Shown: positions 50,650 through 59,304, counted from the first letter of the stretch. The stretch is DNA of 64,000 nt from JBDHAC01 sp039588215 (GCA_039588215.1 JBDHAD010000002.1:1-64000), one strand, 5' to 3'. Numbers and translations are program-made. The notes: generated by a model from the letters alone, not told the origin.

Positions 50650-52850
50650 ACGGTCGGTGGGTCGTCACCGGGGCTCACTCCGGTCAGCCCCGGCACGTAG
50701 TAATCCCGTGCGTAATCCTGCACCATCCGCCGAGCCGTGAACCGCTGGGCCGCAACGACCAGCGCGGCTTTCATGCGTTGGATCCAGCCCACGGGTATTC
50801 CAGTGCGATCTCGCTCGTAGAAGAGCGGGATCACCTCCTCCTCCAGCAAACCGTAGAGGTGCTCGGCGTCTAGCGCGTCCGTTTCCTCGGTGGTTTGCTC
50901 GTCCTCCGCGTCGCGCGGCGCGGGTGGAATCGACCACCCGTTCATCCCGGTGAACCCCTCCTCCCACCACCCGTCAGTGGTGCCCAATTGTGGCACGCCG
51001 TTCAGTGCTGCCTTCATGCCGCTGGTCCCGCTCGCCTCGCGGGGTACGCGGGGGAGGTTGACCCACAGGTCCACCCCCTCGACGAGGCGGTGCGCGACGT
51101 GGAGCCCGTAGTCTTCCAGGAATGCGATGCGTCCCTCGAAGCGCTGATCACGAGTGTGGGAATAGACCGCTTGCAGAACCTCCTTGCCACGCTCGTCACG
51201 TGGGTGGGCCTTACCCGCGAATATGAGCTGAACCGGTCGCCAGGGGTCCGAGAGCAAACGCAGGAAGCGTTCGACGTCGCTGAAGATGAGATCGGCGCGC
51301 TTGTAGGCCGCGAAGCGACGAGCAAAGCCGATCGTGAGAGGGAAGGGGCTCAGGAGCGTGCCGGCACCAACGAGGTGGGCCGCTTCCTGCCAGTGATCGC
51401 GCCAGTGGCGCCGAGCCTCTTCGCGCATGAAATCGATGAGCCCGAGCTTCAGTCGCTGGTGAACGGTCCAAAGCCCGTGGTCGGGGATGTCGAAGATCCC
51501 CTCCCACATCTCCGGTTCCTCGAGACGATGTCCCCAGTCCTTTCCGAGGTACCTGTCCAACAGAGCCATTACGTCGTTGTTCATCCAGTTGGCGAGGTGG
51601 ACCCCGTTCGTCACGTGGCCGATCGGGATGTCATCGACCGCGCGTCCCTTCCACAGGCTCTGCCAGATATCACGGGTGACCTTGCCGTGGCGCTCGGACA
51701 CGGCGTTCACACGCCGCGAGAGGCGGATGCCGGCCGCCGTCATGTGGAAGCGACCGCCGTCGAGCTCCGGGTGTTCGCCCAGCTTGAGCAGCTCGTCCTG
51801 GTCACCGAGCTCGTCCCAATAGGAGCCCGCCCATTCCCGGATTTGGGCTTGCGTGAAGATGTCGTGGCCAGCCGGCACCGGCGTGTGGGTCGTGAACACG
51901 CTGTTCGCTCTGACACTCTCGACGGCCTCATCGAGGGGCACGCCCTGCTTCACGAGCTGCCGAACCCTCTCGACCAGCATGAAAGCGGCGTGCCCCTCGT
52001 TGGCGTGCCAAGCGCGTGGCTCGATTCCGAGAGCCTTGAGGACGCGCACGCCCCCGATGCCCAGGAGCCCTTCCTGGCGGAGCCGGAGATCGGCCCCTCC
52101 GGCGTACAGCTTGTGGGACAGCTCCCGATCCGCGCCCTCGTTCTCGTCGAGGTCGGTGTCCAGCAGGTAGATCGAGACGCGACCCACACGCACCCGCCAG
52201 GCCCCGACATGGACCTTGCGGCCCGAGCTGACGATCGATGTCAGGTACGGCTCGCCGTCCGGTCCGGAGAGTGGCTCGAGCGCGGTCCGCGCGGGGTCGA
52301 ACGTCTCGTCTCCGTCCTCCTGCCAGCCGTCCAACCGGAGGGCCTGGTCGAAGTATCCCCGAGTGTATAACAGACCGACCCCGACCAGGGGCACGCCGAG
52401 ATCCGATGCCGCCTTGCAGTGGTCCCCGGCCAACACCCCCAGCCCGCCGGAGTAGATGGGGACGGAGTTGTGCAATCCGAACTCCGCGCAGAAATACGCG
52501 ATCGGCTTGTCCAGGTGCTCGGGGTAGCGCTGCGCGAACCAGGTGTGCTCCGAGGTCGACTCGTGCTCGATGGTTGCGATGACCGCTTCGTAGCGCTCGA
52601 GAAAACGTCCGTCTGCTGCCAGGCCGGCGAGCCGCTCGGGCTTCACCCGCAGGAGGAGCTCCACCGGGTTATGGCGGGTCATGCGCCACAAAGGGAGATC
52701 GATCGACCGAAACAGGTCGCGTGCGTCGCGGTCCCACGTCCAGGTGAGATTCATCGCGACGTTCCACAGCTTGTCGATACGCTTCGGGATCTCGGGTCGC
52801 TCGCGTGGGATCGTCGCTGCGAGCCTCGACCGCGTCGTCGATTTCGCCAT
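50646..52850 (-). CDS. glgP: alpha-glucan (glycogen) phosphorylase, GT35
   Basis: I set the start at 52850 (MAKSTTRSRL), preceded by GGAGGGG. The 734-aa enzyme releases glucose-1-phosphate from glycogen or maltodextrin. N-terminal signs are WNLTWTWDRDARDLF (written here as the WTWDRDARDLF part), AYFCAEFGLHNSVPIYSGGLG, and WHANEGHAAFM. PLP-binding Lys613 lies in SGTSGMKAALNG. It belongs to the alpha-glucan phosphorylase branch that lacks the long N-terminal regulatory part of the classical enzyme. It is the glycogen-degrading partner of glgA/glgB and closes the cassette on the right. Confidence 0.92.
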   Translation of the reverse strand: MAKSTTRSRLAATIPRERPEIPKRIDKLWNVAMNLTWTWDRDARDLFRSIDLPLWRMTRHNPVELLLRVKPERLAGLAADGRFLERYEAVIATIEHESTSEHTWFAQRYPEHLDKPIAYFCAEFGLHNSVPIYSGGLGVLAGDHCKAASDLGVPLVGVGLLYTRGYFDQALRLDGWQEDGDETFDPARTALEPLSGPDGEPYLTSIVSSGRKVHVGAWRVRVGRVSIYLLDTDLDENEGADRELSHKLYAGGADLRLRQEGLLGIGGVRVLKALGIEPRAWHANEGHAAFMLVERVRQLVKQGVPLDEAVESVRANSVFTTHTPVPAGHDIFTQAQIREWAGSYWDELGDQDELLKLGEHPELDGGRFHMTAAGIRLSRRVNAVSERHGKVTRDIWQSLWKGRAVDDIPIGHVTNGVHLANWMNNDVMALLDRYLGKDWGHRLEEPEMWEGIFDIPDHGLWTVHQRLKLGLIDFMREEARRHWRDHWQEAAHLVGAGTLLSPFPLTIGFARRFAAYKRADLIFSDVERFLRLLSDPWRPVQLIFAGKAHPRDERGKEVLQAVYSHTRDQRFEGRIAFLEDYGLHVAHRLVEGVDLWVNLPRVPREASGTSGMKAALNGVPQLGTTDGWWEEGFTGMNGWSIPPAPRDAEDEQTTEETDALDAEHLYGLLEEEVIPLFYERDRTGIPVGWIQRMKAALVVAAQRFTARRMVQDYARDYYVPGLTGVSPGDDPPTV

Positions 52851-52960
52851 TCCCCTCCCATCCATGCCTGGCGGCCGGACCCGGGTCGTCACGACCGGGT
52901 CACAACCGGGCCGGAAACTACAAGGTTTGCACACTCATGCCAGGTGGGGAGCAAGAAGAA

Positions 52961-52983
52961 GGCCCCGCCGGAGTGGCGGGGCC
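52961..52983 (-). terminator. rho-independent terminator of the DUF4382 gene
   Basis: GGCCCCGCC (52961-52969) pairs with GGCGGGGCC (52975-52983) around a 5-nt loop. Read leftward, the stem is followed by TTCTTCTTG, a U-rich tail, so it ends the leftward gene whose stop is at 53038. Confidence 0.8.
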
Positions 52984-53037
52984 TCGGTCGTCAGCGGGAC
53001 CTACGTCGTATGCCGCGATGACGTCGACCGCGATGAA

Positions 53038-53736
53038 CTACCTCTTGTGCATGACCGGGCTGAGCTGGAAGCCGGTGGCGTTCCAGACCAGGGATCCTAT
53101 GGAGGCGGTCGTGGCGATCTCCAGCAGGATAGCCTCCGTTGCTCCGCCGACCACTTCGACCCGGTCCATCTGGATCTTGTACCCGGACTGTTCGGCGCTC
53201 GGGATCCTGATCTCGTACGTTCCCGGGTCCAGGTCCTGTCCACCGACATTGATCGTCTGCGCGAGCGTCAACGTCGAGGTCGAGAAGTAGAGCCGCACCT
53301 GGTTATAGAAGCCGGCGACCAGCGAGCCACTTGCGACTTCAACCCCGCCGGTGGTGGGGAGGCTCATGAGGTCGATGGGGGTTTCGGTTCCGAGGTCGAG
53401 AGTGACCCAGCCTCCACCCGTCCCGGCGCCGCTCTCTCCGCCTTCGCTTCCCTCACCTTCGCCCGTCCCATCACCTTCAGCTTCGCTTCCGTCACCGGTC
53501 CGGTGGATGTCGACGCGCGTCACGGCGAGGTCGATCGATCCGACCGCTGCCACCGGCACGTCACCGAGGCTGAGGCGCAGCCCGGCAGGCACGGTTGAAG
53601 CGGCGACCGACCCGTCACCGGCGAGCAGGATGCTGGCCTGTCCAGTCTCCACTCCGGTGGTGTCGCTGCATGCGCTGAAGACCGCGGCCCCGGTCAAGAG
53701 CAGCACGGCGGCTAGAGTCTGGTATCGTCTGAGCAT
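53038..53736 (-). CDS. DUF4382 lipoprotein
   Basis: ATG 53736, with AGAGGTGG upstream, gives 232 aa. Lipobox VFSAC (Cys23). The mature chain shows the DUF4382 pattern: a first strand (ASILLAGDGSV), IDLAVTRVDIHR, a Gly/Glu/Ser-rich disordered insertion of ~28 residues, then WVTLDLGTETPIDLMSL, AGFYNQVRLYF and a C-terminal strand. DUF4382 domains resemble surface adhesin or copper-related beta domains, with no proven role. The acidic insertion is unusual and could be a linker or metal-binding patch. It ends at a strong terminator. Confidence 0.82.
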   Translation of the reverse strand: MLRRYQTLAAVLLLTGAAVFSACSDTTGVETGQASILLAGDGSVAASTVPAGLRLSLGDVPVAAVGSIDLAVTRVDIHRTGDGSEAEGDGTGEGEGSEGGESGAGTGGGWVTLDLGTETPIDLMSLPTTGGVEVASGSLVAGFYNQVRLYFSTSTLTLAQTINVGGQDLDPGTYEIRIPSAEQSGYKIQMDRVEVVGGATEAILLEIATTASIGSLVWNATGFQLSPVMHKR

Positions 53737-53911
53737 TTTTCCACCTCTGCCAAATGGCGGGTGGGGGATCCCAAATGCGCTCCCCCAAACGTTCGGTTCG
53801 GAGGATGTCGTGGCAAGAGGCATACCACAGGTATCGGGCGTTCAGAATGACCGGGTGAAGGGCGAAACGCCCGGAGCGGGGTCCTTGCCGCTGCCCAGGA
53901 TCGTGAAAAGT

Positions 53912-54409
53912 CTATCGGTGCGGGCGCAACGACAGCCCGCCAGGCGGGGCCCCTTCTCCCCGTCGATCCCCCGTGTCGGCGGGCATGAGCCCGCGGTCAC
54001 GAGCTCGCGGACCGCGAGGACCTCGCCGCTGCGGCATCATCTCATCGAGTAGCTCTTGTTGCTCGGAGGTCAGGACCTCTCGGATGTCCACCCGCGTCGA
54101 TTCCATGATGGCGCTCAGGCGTGGCATCGCCAGGCGCAGAATCGAGTCGGTTTCCGGTTGTCTGCGCTCCAGGATCGCCTGGATCTCGGCGCGCTGTTCC
54201 GGCGTCAGATCGATGCGCTCGAGCTGTGGAGGCAGGACGCCTCGGCGAGCGAGCGAGGGTGGCATGCGGATCGTCTGCGCGCGCTCTCCCGAGGCCGTCC
54301 GGGCGTGTTCGATGGCCACTCCGGCCAGGCCTCCGCTGAGAAACGCGAGGGCTAGCAACAGGAGACCTTGCAGACGGAGCCGTCCTAGTGACTCGACGCC
54401 CTTTTTCAC
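53912..54409 (-). CDS. Spy/CpxP or CnrR-like periplasmic sensor protein
   Basis: The GTG start at 54409 has GAGGAGG 6 nt upstream and overlaps the anti-sigma stop (GTGA). The 165-aa protein has one N-terminal membrane helix (LLLLALAFLSGGLAGVAI). Its helical periplasmic part has LTPEQRAEIQAI and LTSEQQELL, the LTxxQ repeats of Spy/CpxP/ZraP and heavy-metal-sensor CnrR proteins. The C-terminal tail is Arg/Gly/Pro-rich. In known systems such proteins hold the anti-sigma factor or sense metal or envelope damage. As third gene after an ECF sigma and anti-sigma, a sensing role here is likely. Confidence 0.82.
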   Translation of the reverse strand: MKKGVESLGRLRLQGLLLLALAFLSGGLAGVAIEHARTASGERAQTIRMPPSLARRGVLPPQLERIDLTPEQRAEIQAILERRQPETDSILRLAMPRLSAIMESTRVDIREVLTSEQQELLDEMMPQRRGPRGPRARDRGLMPADTGDRRGEGAPPGGLSLRPHR

Positions 54410-54876
54410 TGTTCCTCCTCGGAGAAAACCAGCTCCGCCGGCCCCGGGATCTCATCACCGGAGACCCAGTCCGCCACGTAGGCCGGCACCCCTAACGCCT
54501 GCGCCAGCTGGACGTCCGCGGATCCCGTCTCCGCGGGCGGGTGCTCGACGAGCCTCAAGGTCGCCAGTGAGGCGAGCGTGATGGCCGCCGCCACGGGCAA
54601 CAGCACCCGCTGCCAGCCTCGAATGACTCTCACCACGGCGATGGCGAGCTCGTCCAAGGCCGCGATCTCAGGACTCGCGGCGTGACCGCTCCGGCGTGTG
54701 AGTTCTCCTGCCGCCCGGGCCGCGATGCTCCGGACCAGAGGCTCGAACCGAGTCGGGTCCGCGGTCGGATCCAACACGCTCAGGTCGATGCGGTCGGTCA
54801 TTCCGGAGCCATCATCCGAACCTCCCGGGCCACCGCCTCCAAAGGCGCCACCCGTCGTGCCGTGATCTTCATCCAT
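54406..54876 (-). CDS. membrane-anchored anti-sigma factor-like protein
   Basis: The 156-aa product has a Gly-rich acidic start, a helical cytosolic region (TRFEPLVRSIAARAAGEL), a central membrane helix (residues 91-110, VLLPVAAAITLASLATL) and a short acidic periplasmic tail. No zinc HxxxCxxC motif is seen. The assignment rests on size, topology and position: it overlaps the ECF sigma gene by 8 nt and the sensor gene by 4 nt. The layout matches CnrY/CnrX-type or DUF-class anti-sigma proteins. Confidence 0.7.
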   Translation of the reverse strand: MDEDHGTTGGAFGGGGPGGSDDGSGMTDRIDLSVLDPTADPTRFEPLVRSIAARAAGELTRRSGHAASPEIAALDELAIAVVRVIRGWQRVLLPVAAAITLASLATLRLVEHPPAETGSADVQLAQALGVPAYVADWVSGDEIPGPAELVFSEEEQ

Positions 54877-55468
54877 TCAGATACTCCCTCGCGTACTCCT
54901 CACCGAGTGTCGCCCGCATTCGACGACGTGCCTGCATCAGATGATACCGGGACATGCCGACCGAGAGGTCCAGCGCCCCGGCGATCTCACGGTGCTGCCG
55001 TCCATCCAGATCGTGGAGGAGCAGCACTTCGCGCTGGATCGACGAGAGAGCGCCGAGAGCCTCCTCCAGATGGGCGCGGAGCTCATCACGTGCCAGGTCC
55101 CTCGGGGGACCGCTGTCTCCGGGTCCTGCCACCCGGACGGCCGCGGCGCGGGTTGCGGGGACGCTCTCGTGATCCGGTCCGCGACGCAGGCCCAGATACG
55201 CCCGATAATTGTGCGCTCGGTTGCGGACGATCGAGAGCAACCAGGCGCCGAACCGGGCAGGGTCACAGTCATCCAGCCGTTCCAGCGCCCGTAGGAACGC
55301 GTCCTGGCAGACATCTTCCGCTTCCATCGCGGTTCCCAACTGGCCGAGCGCAACGGCGAACGCGGCCCGGTAGTACCGGCGAACCAGCGCCTCGAACGCC
55401 ACGCCATCGCCCTTTCGGGCACGAGCAACCAGTGACGCATCTTGAATGTCTGCGTGACCGTCAACCAT
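54869..55468 (-). CDS. ECF-family RNA polymerase sigma factor
   Basis: The 199-aa protein has both ECF regions. Sigma-2 is FEALVRRYYRAAFAVALGQLG, with EDVCQDAFLRALERL as the -10 recognition part. Sigma-4 is ALSSIQREVLLLHDLDG with QHREIAGALDLSVGMSRYHL as helix-turn-helix. A ~35-residue linker (GPDHESVPATRAAAVRV) joins them. It starts at ATG 55468 (AGGACGGG upstream) and leads a three-gene operon with overlapping anti-sigma and sensor genes, so its activity is probably controlled by envelope or metal stress and it probably autoregulates. Confidence 0.92.
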   Translation of the reverse strand: MVDGHADIQDASLVARARKGDGVAFEALVRRYYRAAFAVALGQLGTAMEAEDVCQDAFLRALERLDDCDPARFGAWLLSIVRNRAHNYRAYLGLRRGPDHESVPATRAAAVRVAGPGDSGPPRDLARDELRAHLEEALGALSSIQREVLLLHDLDGRQHREIAGALDLSVGMSRYHLMQARRRMRATLGEEYAREYLNG

Positions 55469-55611
55469 TTAGACCCGTCCTACGGGATATGACAGGCGAG
55501 CACCACCGCCCGTTAAGGACGACGCGGAACGCTGACATGAAGCTGGTCCGTCAACTTGCCCCACTGTACGACGAGGCCCATCCTCAGCGGAACATCTAAT
55601 CGGGGGAGCAC

Positions 55612-57351
55612 ATGGATTTCGCCGCGATCGTCGACTGGCTGAACCACAACGTCGCGGAGCTCGGCATTCCCGTTGGCGATGAGAAGATCACCCTTCAGGT
55701 GGTCCTCCTGCTCGGCACGGGCCTGTTCCTGACGCTTCGCCTGGGCTTCATCCAGCTTCGCCGTCTCGCGCACGGGTTCGCGGTGACCAGCGGTCGCTAC
55801 GACGATCCGAACGAGCCGGGAGACGTGTCTCACTTCCAGGCGCTCACCACGGCGTTGAGCGCGACCGTAGGGATTGGAAACATCGCGGGCGTCGCGATCG
55901 CGATCCACTGGGGTGGACCGGGGGCTCTGTTCTGGATGTGGATGACGGCCGTGCTCGGGATGGCGACGAAGTTCACCGAGGTGACCCTCGCCCAGAAGTA
56001 CCGTACGGTCAACGAGAAGCCCGAGCACAAGTGGGAGGGGACGGTCGCCGGCGGCCCCATGTACTACATCGAGCGCGGGCTCGGGAAGAACTGGAAGCCG
56101 GTCGCGATCTTCTTCGCCTTCGCCCTGGGGATCACGGCCTTCCTGACCGGGAACGGTATTCAGGCGAACACGGTCGCGGATGCTATGCGGACCAACTTCG
56201 GGATCCCGGTGTGGGTGAGCGGGCTGATCACATCGGGAATCGTCGCGCTCGTGATCCTGGGCGGGATCACCCGGATCGGACGCGTGACGAGCATCCTGGC
56301 GCCGTTCATGGCGGCGGTTTACGTGCTCGGCGCCCTGATCGTGATCGTGATCAACGCGGGCGATCTGATCCCGACGTTCGGGTTGATCTTCCGCGAGGCC
56401 TTCAACCCGACCGCAGGCGTGGCCGGTACCGGGGTCGGGGCGTTCCTGGTGACCCTCATGTGGGGTGTGCGTCGTGGGCTATTCTCGAACGAGGCGGGGC
56501 AGGGGTCGGCCCCGATCGCGCACGCCGCGGCCCAGACGGACGAGCCCGTCTCCGAAGGGGTAGTCGCGCTCCTGGAGCCTTTCATCGACACGATCGTGAT
56601 CTGCACCATGACCGCGCTGGTGATCATCATGACCGGCGTATGGAGCGATCGCGTCGCGACCGAGATCGTGCTCGACGGGGGTGGGGACCTTTCCTACGTG
56701 ACCGTCGAACGAGATGGAGCGAGCGTCTCGGCGGACGCGTCGGGGCCGATCCGGTACGTGGACGGCCGGCCCGCGGACTCCTCGGCTCCCCAGGTCGCGT
56801 GGCATGAAGTAGCGCTAGAGGAGTTGTTCGTGGACCCGGAAATGACGGTTCGCTTCGAGGGAACCGTCTCTGCCGACGACGGTGCGGCACAGCTGCCCGA
56901 TGGGCGCTCTGTCACGAGCCTGTACGGGATGGCGGTCGAGAGTGGTGCGCCCCTCACCATGGAGGGATTCCGACGCGGGCTTTCGCCGATCGGCGACTGG
57001 GGACACTACATCGTGATCTTCTGCGTGCTCCTGTTCGCGATCTCGACGGCGATCGCCTGGAGTTACTACGGCGACCGGTGCGCTCATTACCTGTTCGGCG
57101 TCAAAGCGGTCTTGCCGTACAAAATCGTGTTCGTCGCCGCTCACTTCATCGGCGCGGTATTGCCTCTGGCGGTCGCGTGGACGCTGGGCGATATCTTCCT
57201 CGCGATCGTGATCATTCCGAACCTGATCGCGCTGCTCTTTCTGGCGCCTCAGGTGGTCGCGGCCACGCGGACCTACTTCGAGCGGCAGCCGTGGCTCGAG
57301 AACGCCGAGGCGCACCGGCGCTGGAAACAGGAGCGCAAACGCCGCCGCTAG
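55612..57351 (+). CDS. alanine/glycine:cation symporter (AGCS family) with loop insertion
   Basis: ATG 55612 has GGGGGAG upstream. The 579-aa inner-membrane protein has ~10-11 helices and family motifs GIGNIAGVAIAIHWGGPGA (87-105) and GVRRGLFSNEAGQGSAPIA (285-303). It takes up alanine or glycine with Na+. Standard members have about 450-500 residues. Here a ~90-residue soluble segment (about 350-440: YVTVERDG, then FVDPEMTVRFEGTV and LYGMAVES) interrupts the region after the TM8-like helix ending IIMTGVW. It looks like a small extracytoplasmic beta domain. A terminator hairpin follows. Confidence 0.9.
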   Translation: MDFAAIVDWLNHNVAELGIPVGDEKITLQVVLLLGTGLFLTLRLGFIQLRRLAHGFAVTSGRYDDPNEPGDVSHFQALTTALSATVGIGNIAGVAIAIHWGGPGALFWMWMTAVLGMATKFTEVTLAQKYRTVNEKPEHKWEGTVAGGPMYYIERGLGKNWKPVAIFFAFALGITAFLTGNGIQANTVADAMRTNFGIPVWVSGLITSGIVALVILGGITRIGRVTSILAPFMAAVYVLGALIVIVINAGDLIPTFGLIFREAFNPTAGVAGTGVGAFLVTLMWGVRRGLFSNEAGQGSAPIAHAAAQTDEPVSEGVVALLEPFIDTIVICTMTALVIIMTGVWSDRVATEIVLDGGGDLSYVTVERDGASVSADASGPIRYVDGRPADSSAPQVAWHEVALEELFVDPEMTVRFEGTVSADDGAAQLPDGRSVTSLYGMAVESGAPLTMEGFRRGLSPIGDWGHYIVIFCVLLFAISTAIAWSYYGDRCAHYLFGVKAVLPYKIVFVAAHFIGAVLPLAVAWTLGDIFLAIVIIPNLIALLFLAPQVVAATRTYFERQPWLENAEAHRRWKQERKRRR

Positions 57352-57398
57352 GCCACCTGGCGGTCGGCCGGGTGCGCTCGGCCCTGTCGAACCCATCG

Positions 57399-57430
57399 AG
57401 CGGGGCGGCCTGAATGCTGCCGCCCCCGCT
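57399..57430 (+). terminator. rho-independent terminator after the symporter gene
   Basis: AGCGGGGCGGC (57399-57409) pairs with GCCGCCCCCGCT (57419-57430) with one bulged C; the loop is 9 nt. TCTTT follows the stem. Confidence 0.75.
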
Positions 57431-57502
57431 TCTTTGCCTGGGGAGCCAGGGAGGGTCGTCAGGGTCCCATCAGCGACGCTGGGCGGTCGTGCTCGAGCCT
57501 GG

Positions 57503-57532
57503 TTTACAAGTCCCCCGGTAAAACGTTATTAT
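57503..57532 (+). promoter_or_regulatory. sigma-70-type promoter of the VapBC-like operon
   Basis: TTTACA at 57503-57508 is followed after 18 nt by TATTAT (57527-57532), each one base from consensus; TTATTA with a 17-nt spacer is the alternative reading. It would start transcription about 40 nt before the antitoxin ATG at 57582. It is one of the best promoter matches in the window. Confidence 0.65.
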
Positions 57533-57581
57533 CGTCGATCCTTGTCCCGTCCTACTTTATCCGCATCGATGTGAGAAGCGT

Positions 57582-57791
57582 ATGCTGACCGAGACCGTTG
57601 TCACCGTCTCCCCCAAGTACCAAGTCGTCATCCCACGTCCGATTCGTGAATCGCTAGGGCTCCGGCCCGGCCAAAAAGTGCAGGCCCTCCTGTACCACGA
57701 TCGCGTGGAGTTCGTCCCCTTCAGACCCGTGAAGGGGATGAGAGGATTCCTCAAAGGCATCGAGCGATCTCCAGCGGAGTGGAACGCGTGA
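57582..57791 (+). CDS. AbrB/MazE-type antitoxin
   Basis: The 69-aa protein is a swapped-hairpin AbrB domain: TETVVTVSPKYQVVIPRPI, with RESLGLRPGQKVQALLY as second half. The C-terminal ~20 residues (MRGFLKGIERSP) would wrap around a toxin. Antitoxins of this type also bind their own promoter. It overlaps the PIN-domain gene by 4 nt (GTGA at 57788-57791), the standard VapB-VapC order. Confidence 0.88.
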   Translation: MLTETVVTVSPKYQVVIPRPIRESLGLRPGQKVQALLYHDRVEFVPFRPVKGMRGFLKGIERSPAEWNA

Positions 57792-58195
57792 ACGTAGTCG
57801 ACGCGTCGGGCTGGCTCGAATACTTCACGGACGGCCCAGACGCGGCGTTCTTTGCCCAGACACTTCAGGAGGTCGACCAGCTCATCGTCCCGACGGTCAC
57901 CATCCTGGATGTGTTCCGGCACGTGTATCGCCACGGAGATGAAGGTGATGCACTCCAGGCGGCTGCCGCGATGCAGCAGGGGAAGGTGGTGAACCTCGAC
58001 ACCACGGTGGCGCTTAGTGCGGGAAGACTGGGCGTCCAGCACGGGCTCTCGCCGGCCGCAGGTGTCGTGCTGGCTGCCGCCCGCAAGCATGAGGGCCGCG
58101 TTTGGACCCTTGAAGAGGAGTTGAGGTCGGTGGAGGGCGTCAAGTACCGTCCGCGCACGGGTCCTCGCAAGTGGGGGACCCAAGTAGACGAGTAG
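57788..58195 (+). CDS. PIN-domain VapC-like toxin with degraded active site
   Basis: GTG 57788 gives 135 aa. The PIN fold is recognisable: NVVDASGWLEYF (Asp5), LIVPTVTILDVFRHV, LDTTVALSAGRLGVQHGLSP, then VVLAAARKHEGRVWTLEEEL. Only the first catalytic Asp is intact. The second acidic residue is Asp41 where Glu is usual, Ala91 sits where the third Asp is expected (LADA-type motif), and Glu109 replaces the fourth (WTxD). RNase activity is therefore doubtful. It could be an inert toxin kept with its antitoxin, or a variant active site. It is convergent with the SHOCT gene (19-nt gap). Confidence 0.85.
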   Translation: MNVVDASGWLEYFTDGPDAAFFAQTLQEVDQLIVPTVTILDVFRHVYRHGDEGDALQAAAAMQQGKVVNLDTTVALSAGRLGVQHGLSPAAGVVLAAARKHEGRVWTLEEELRSVEGVKYRPRTGPRKWGTQVDE

Positions 58196-58214
58196 AGTCT
58201 TGGGAGCGAGTCGG

Positions 58215-58718
58215 CTAGACGGCTCCGCCCCTGAGTCGCTCCGCCTCGGCCACGTATTGCTCCAGCGTGATTCGTCCGTCCAGGTAGCGGCGCTGCAGCC
58301 GCCGCCACGCTGGCGTCGTCGGGGCTTCCGACGGCGCGCCCCCCGCCGCGACTCCGCGCAGGACGCTCGCCAACCTCTCCCGCGCCCCTGGCCCGCGTTC
58401 GGATCCCGGTGCACCCAGATCGCCCGCGGGTGGGGTGACGCCGGCCGGAGCTGCTAGCCCGGGTTTCGGCGTCGCCATGCGGTGGTACAAGCGTGGGTGT
58501 GCGACGGCGACGATATCCTCAATGAGGCTGCGAACGTCTCGACGGCAGCAAGACCACAGGTCGGGTAACGCACGTCTCACGCGTCGGACCAGGATCCCGG
58601 CCTGATCCATCCACCCGCTCAGCGCGCGCGCGGCGCGCTCCCGGCTCCATTCCCAACGCTCCCCACGCCTCCGAGCCAACCCGACCACCAGGACGAACAA
58701 CAGGAAGGCTTCGAACAT
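58215..58718 (-). CDS. single-pass membrane protein with C-terminal SHOCT-like motif
   Basis: The 167-aa protein has a short N-terminal hydrophobic helix (FEAFLLFVLVVGLA) followed by a basic helical region with a CC pair (WSCCRRD). A Pro/Gly-rich linker follows, then AWRRLQRRYLDGRITLEQYV, which matches the SHOCT pattern (L-x-x-R-Y-x-x-G-x-I-x-x-E-Q-Y). SHOCT segments are oligomerisation motifs. It starts 4 nt after the PadR gene's stop, so the two form an operon under the PadR operators. Confidence 0.7.
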   Translation of the reverse strand: MFEAFLLFVLVVGLARRRGERWEWSRERAARALSGWMDQAGILVRRVRRALPDLWSCCRRDVRSLIEDIVAVAHPRLYHRMATPKPGLAAPAGVTPPAGDLGAPGSERGPGARERLASVLRGVAAGGAPSEAPTTPAWRRLQRRYLDGRITLEQYVAEAERLRGGAV

Positions 58719-58722
58719 GGCG

Positions 58723-59304
58723 CTAGCCCTCGCTCGTCGCGTGCTCGGCCGACTTGGGCCAGGCCTGTTCGATCTCGCGTGCGGCCCTGTCCAGAATCTC
58801 CTTCAGGACCTCGATCTTTCCCTCGTCCCCGCCGTCGCCGACGGCGCGATCGAAGCTCACCTGAGCAAGACGGATGAAAGAGCGAGTGAGATCGCGCATC
58901 TCGGCGCCGGTGAAACGCTCACCCAAGTTTACGAAGCGACCGAAGATGTCATCGTGTCGGGCCGTGTGCTTGTCGAGGAAGGCTAGCCCTTCTTCGGTGA
59001 TCCGATAGGTCTTCTTTCCATCCGCCTGCTCCCATGCGACAAAGCCCTGGTCCTCCAGCATCTGGAGGGTGGGGTACACCGAGCCCGGGCTAGGCGAGTA
59101 CATGCCACCCGACTCTTCCTCCAGGCGGCGGATGATCTCGTATCCGTGCATCGGCTGTCCACGCAGTAGACCGAGGATGACATATTTCAGGTCGCCCTTC
59201 CGGACGACGCGTCGTTTGGCGCCCAATGGCCGACCAAACGCGAAGACGCCTGGTCCGCAGCAGTTGGCCCAGGCACCGAATCCGTAGTCACGACCTGTCA
59301 GCAT
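58723..59304 (-). CDS. PadR-family transcriptional regulator
   Basis: The 193-aa protein has an N-terminal extension (~35 residues with Gly/Cys, GAWANCCGPG). The PadR winged helix follows: DLKYVILGLLRGQPMHGYEI, GGMYSPSPGSVYPTLQMLED as recognition part, and ADGKKTYRITEEGLAFL as wing. A C-terminal helical dimerisation part completes it. The promoter region about 90 nt upstream holds two identical 10-bp palindromes flanking a -35/-10 pair, so autorepression is likely. The co-transcribed gene encodes the SHOCT-like membrane protein. Confidence 0.9.
   Translation of the reverse strand: MLTGRDYGFGAWANCCGPGVFAFGRPLGAKRRVVRKGDLKYVILGLLRGQPMHGYEIIRRLEEESGGMYSPSPGSVYPTLQMLEDQGFVAWEQADGKKTYRITEEGLAFLDKHTARHDDIFGRFVNLGERFTGAEMRDLTRSFIRLAQVSFDRAVGDGGDEGKIEVLKEILDRAAREIEQAWPKSAEHATSEG

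Noticed and set aside
50895..52370. 491-codon open frame antisense to glgP
   Set aside because: GlgP is unambiguous on the minus strand. The overlapping frame has composition typical of a shadow frame.
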